Source of the DNA: Streptomyces echinoruber
GTDB taxonomy: Bacteria > Actinomycetota > Actinomycetes > Streptomycetales > Streptomycetaceae
Length of the DNA: 64,000 nt
Reading direction: 5' to 3'
NCBI RefSeq assembly: GCF_014651135.1
Contig: NZ_BMWH01000012.1
Location: 93,279 to 157,278, forward strand
Part shown: in pieces, positions 62,056-64,000 of the stretch
How the letters are laid out: every line of letters starts with the position of its first letter
Position numbering within the stretch: position 1 is the stretch's first letter
The notes under the pieces: model-generated
Told to the model about the DNA's origin: nothing
The model's input: the letters and a program-made list of their open reading frames with translations, nothing else
Database searches by the model: none
Translations under genes and position numbers: made by a program

Positions 62056-64000
62056 GTGCACAGCCAGGCAGAGCATTTTTTCGATGATGCGGTGCGGACC
62101 GGCCGTAAGAACGCCGTGACCATGGAGATGGCCCGCCGTCACTGTCTGAACATGACGTTCACCGAGTTCGGCGGCCAGGGGATGGCCGAGGCGGCCACCG
62201 GCCTGCCGATCAACACGCGGCAGGTGGGCTGCCTGGTGGCGCATGGCGGTGCCAGCGCGAACCTGGACTGGATTGCTGGGGAGTTCTACGAACAGCACTG
62301 CGTGGGCTGCTCCTACCGCCGTCCGACGGGCGACGTGCCTAACCTCGCCACGGTCATGGATGAACGCAAAGAGGCCGCGGCCAGAGCAGAGGAGGCCGAA
62401 CGAGCGGAAACGGCAAGGCGGCACCGTGCGTGGCAACAGCGTGCCGAGCACCGTCGGGGTGTGCAGGCGTCATCGGATCCAGCGATGGCCAGTGCTCTGG
62501 ACGATATCGGTGTCCTCGACCAGGAGCCTGGTGCGCAACGGGATCGAGAGGCCTGTGACGGTGCGCTGCGGCGGTTGACTGCGTTGGCGGAGCGGGCGCC
62601 GGAGACCTTCACCGCCGAGGTGGTGGCGTTGGCCTTGGACCTGGTGGCTGACGTCCACGTCTCGGAGCTGCTGACGCCGCTGCGGCACGTGGCCCGCAGC
62701 CGCAGCGAGTACGCAGCGAATGTCCTGCGAGCGGCCCTGGACACCTTGCGGCGCGGCCCTGTTGAGGAGGCCGGCCGCTGCCTGACCGACCTGCTGACTC
62801 CCTGCGATGCAGACCAGTGCGACGGGCCAGTGATCCGGTCCCTGGTGTACCTCGCGGAGCCGCAAAGTCGGCGCTTCGGGTTCCATGAAGGCGGCACCGG
62901 GGACGCCAGTGCTCTTCGTGTGGCAGCTGGAGCCGCCCCTCACGCCGTGGCCACTGTGCTCACCGGCATGCTGCCGGCCCCACGACCGTCCGAGTCACTG
63001 GTGGTTCCGCCCGGAGTGCGGTCCACCCCTCAGGTACGACGAGAGCTGGAGACTGATCGGCGTGCTGCCGCGGCCGCCGTGCAGGCCTTGGCGTTCACCC
63101 ACCCGGACGTGGCAGGCGCGCTCGCGCCGTCGATGCTGCTGAATCTGGGCGTTGACGGCGACCACCACAACGATCCCGCACCGATAGGCACGGTCCAAAG
63201 GTCTCTCGCCACCTTGCTCGTCCTAGAGGTGGGTGACGTGCCCGCCCAGCTCGAGCGCACCGGCAGCACAGCCGGAGACACCGTGCGCCAGCGCCTGTTC
63301 GGCGTGCTGGAAAAGGCCAGCCGCCTCATTGACCCTGAGTACAGGTTCCGCACCGCGAGTGATCCTCAGCTCGATGAGAGCCAGCAGCGGACAGTCTTTG
63401 AGTATCTGCTCTCCACGTGTCTGACCCGCGTCGGGGGTGACTGGGGCGACGACGTACGCGTCCCGGCCGCGACTCTGATCGAGCAGCTGACCCAGACCCA
63501 CCCGGCCTGGGCCCACCCACAGCTTGCTGCCCTCCTGGGCGCGGCCCTGACAGCCATCGACACCTTGGAAGCGGCGAACACCACCCCCGCCCCGCTCCTG
63601 GCCACCCCCGAACCAGCTTTGCCGGAGCTGCGCTTCCTTGAACGAATGTCCTACCGGCAGTCTCTGGCATCCAGCATCGGCAGGCTCCTGCGCGCTTTGG
63701 AACACATCGCCACCATCGACGCGACGGCAGTGTGCAGCGCAGTCATCGACACCATCACCGACGAACGCGACAGCCAGCGCGGACAGATCATCGTGCCGCG
63801 CCTGCTGCCGCTCCTAGGGGCGCTCGGACGACGCCACGGCGACCACCCCGGCCTGTTGCGGATGATCCTCCCGCTGCTGCACACCTACGTCGTCGACTCC
63901 GACGTAGCCTCACGGTCGGCAGCGCTGACCGCCTGGGCGGACATCGGCCGCGCCCACCAACTGCCCTCCAGCATCTCCGACCTCCTGCCGGCCTTGCTCA
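62056..64000 (+). CDS. Large Cys-motif helical protein, cut by the window edge
   Basis: From a GTG at 62056 (G-rich leader; in-frame TGA at 62041) the frame stays open to the window end: 648 residues visible. The N-terminal ~110 residues contain Cys30, Cys59, Cys82 and Cys85 (HC..., GCLVAHGG, HCVGCSYRRPTG), spaced like a zinc or iron-sulfur site. A basic coiled region (ERKEAAARAEEAERAETARR, with D before E) follows, then a long helical part that could be HEAT/armadillo-like. No ATPase motif yet. Unrecognised family. Divergent from the STAND pair, so possibly a third component. Confidence 0.8.
   Translation, partial: MHSQAEHFFDDAVRTGRKNAVTMEMARRHCLNMTFTEFGGQGMAEAATGLPINTRQVGCLVAHGGASANLDWIAGEFYEQHCVGCSYRRPTGDVPNLATVMDERKEAAARAEEAERAETARRHRAWQQRAEHRRGVQASSDPAMASALDDIGVLDQEPGAQRDREACDGALRRLTALAERAPETFTAEVVALALDLVADVHVSELLTPLRHVARSRSEYAANVLRAALDTLRRGPVEEAGRCLTDLLTPCDADQCDGPVIRSLVYLAEPQSRRFGFHEGGTGDASALRVAAGAAPHAVATVLTGMLPAPRPSESLVVPPGVRSTPQVRRELETDRRAAAAAVQALAFTHPDVAGALAPSMLLNLGVDGDHHNDPAPIGTVQRSLATLLVLEVGDVPAQLERTGSTAGDTVRQRLFGVLEKASRLIDPEYRFRTASDPQLDESQQRTVFEYLLSTCLTRVGGDWGDDVRVPAATLIEQLTQTHPAWAHPQLAALLGAALTAIDTLEAANTTPAPLLATPEPALPELRFLERMSYRQSLASSIGRLLRALEHIATIDATAVCSAVIDTITDERDSQRGQIIVPRLLPLLGALGRRHGDHPGLLRMILPLLHTYVVDSDVASRSAALTAWADIGRAHQLPSSISDLLPALL

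Noticed and set aside
1..64000. tRNA and rRNA genes
   Set aside because: No cloverleaf-type GGTTCRANNCC arm with matching acceptor stems and no rRNA-like stretches were found by eye; a covariance-model search would be decisive.

Overview
The window is high-GC actinobacterial DNA with the gene content of a Streptomyces chromosome. Reasons: very GC-rich third codon positions, frequent GTG and TTG starts, secreted plant-polymer hydrolases, a tendamistat-type amylase inhibitor, a SapA-like spore protein, an XRE-DUF5753/DUF397 regulatory pair with a HATPase gene, DUF574 methyltransferases and a SpoIIE-type phosphatase. The many pseudogenes and mobile-element scars suggest an accessory or arm region rather than the conserved core (inference).

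Layout. 0-6 kb: a two-gene, translationally coupled operon (GH127/DUF1680 with ricin-type repeats, then GH31 with CBM35-like modules) behind a possible LacI-type operator and ending in a perfect terminator hairpin. 6-11.4 kb: small proteins, a DUF protein, Hsp20 and a sugar-porter-like MFS protein. 11.5-13.65 kb: an amidase pseudogene split by a 1,757-bp IS21-type element that carries a GNAT acetyltransferase and is bounded by inverted repeats and a 6-bp target duplication. 14-29.4 kb: TetR, a MalY/PatB-type aminotransferase, a channel-like protein, an extracellular PHB depolymerase, a second secreted esterase, the amylase inhibitor, an AI-2E family protein, a GT39-like membrane protein, an MFS protein and small membrane proteins. 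29.5-36.3 kb: a two-component system, a maa acetyltransferase pseudogene disrupted by a 183-bp MITE, a SpoIIE phosphatase, an SRPBCC protein and a DUF5701-like protein. 36.7-42 kb: a YbdK-type carboxylate-amine ligase, then a WhiJ-like regulatory module and a methyltransferase.

42.2-50.7 kb is a graveyard: a truncated adenylation domain, a frameshifted MFS gene beside an intact divergent AraC gene, a frameshifted sulfatase after an intact PNPOx-like gene, and a nucleotidyltransferase with a premature stop. An intact MFS exporter and a sirtuin lie among them. 50.9-57.2 kb: SapA-like protein, DUF4333 lipoprotein, a bifunctional GH10-GH62 xylanase/arabinofuranosidase, a NUDIX protein, a MerR remnant and a GNAT protein.

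57.6-64 kb: a complete IS630 copy, then the most novel-looking locus. It has a coupled pair (a two-helix membrane protein and an NB-ARC/TPR STAND NTPase) that shares a short 'S.AA.G.IG.A.TGD' motif. Divergently transcribed from it is a long reading frame, cut by the window edge, with four N-terminal cysteines and a helical remainder. It resembles in architecture the STAND-based signalling or conflict systems of actinobacteria, but its function cannot be read from the sequence.
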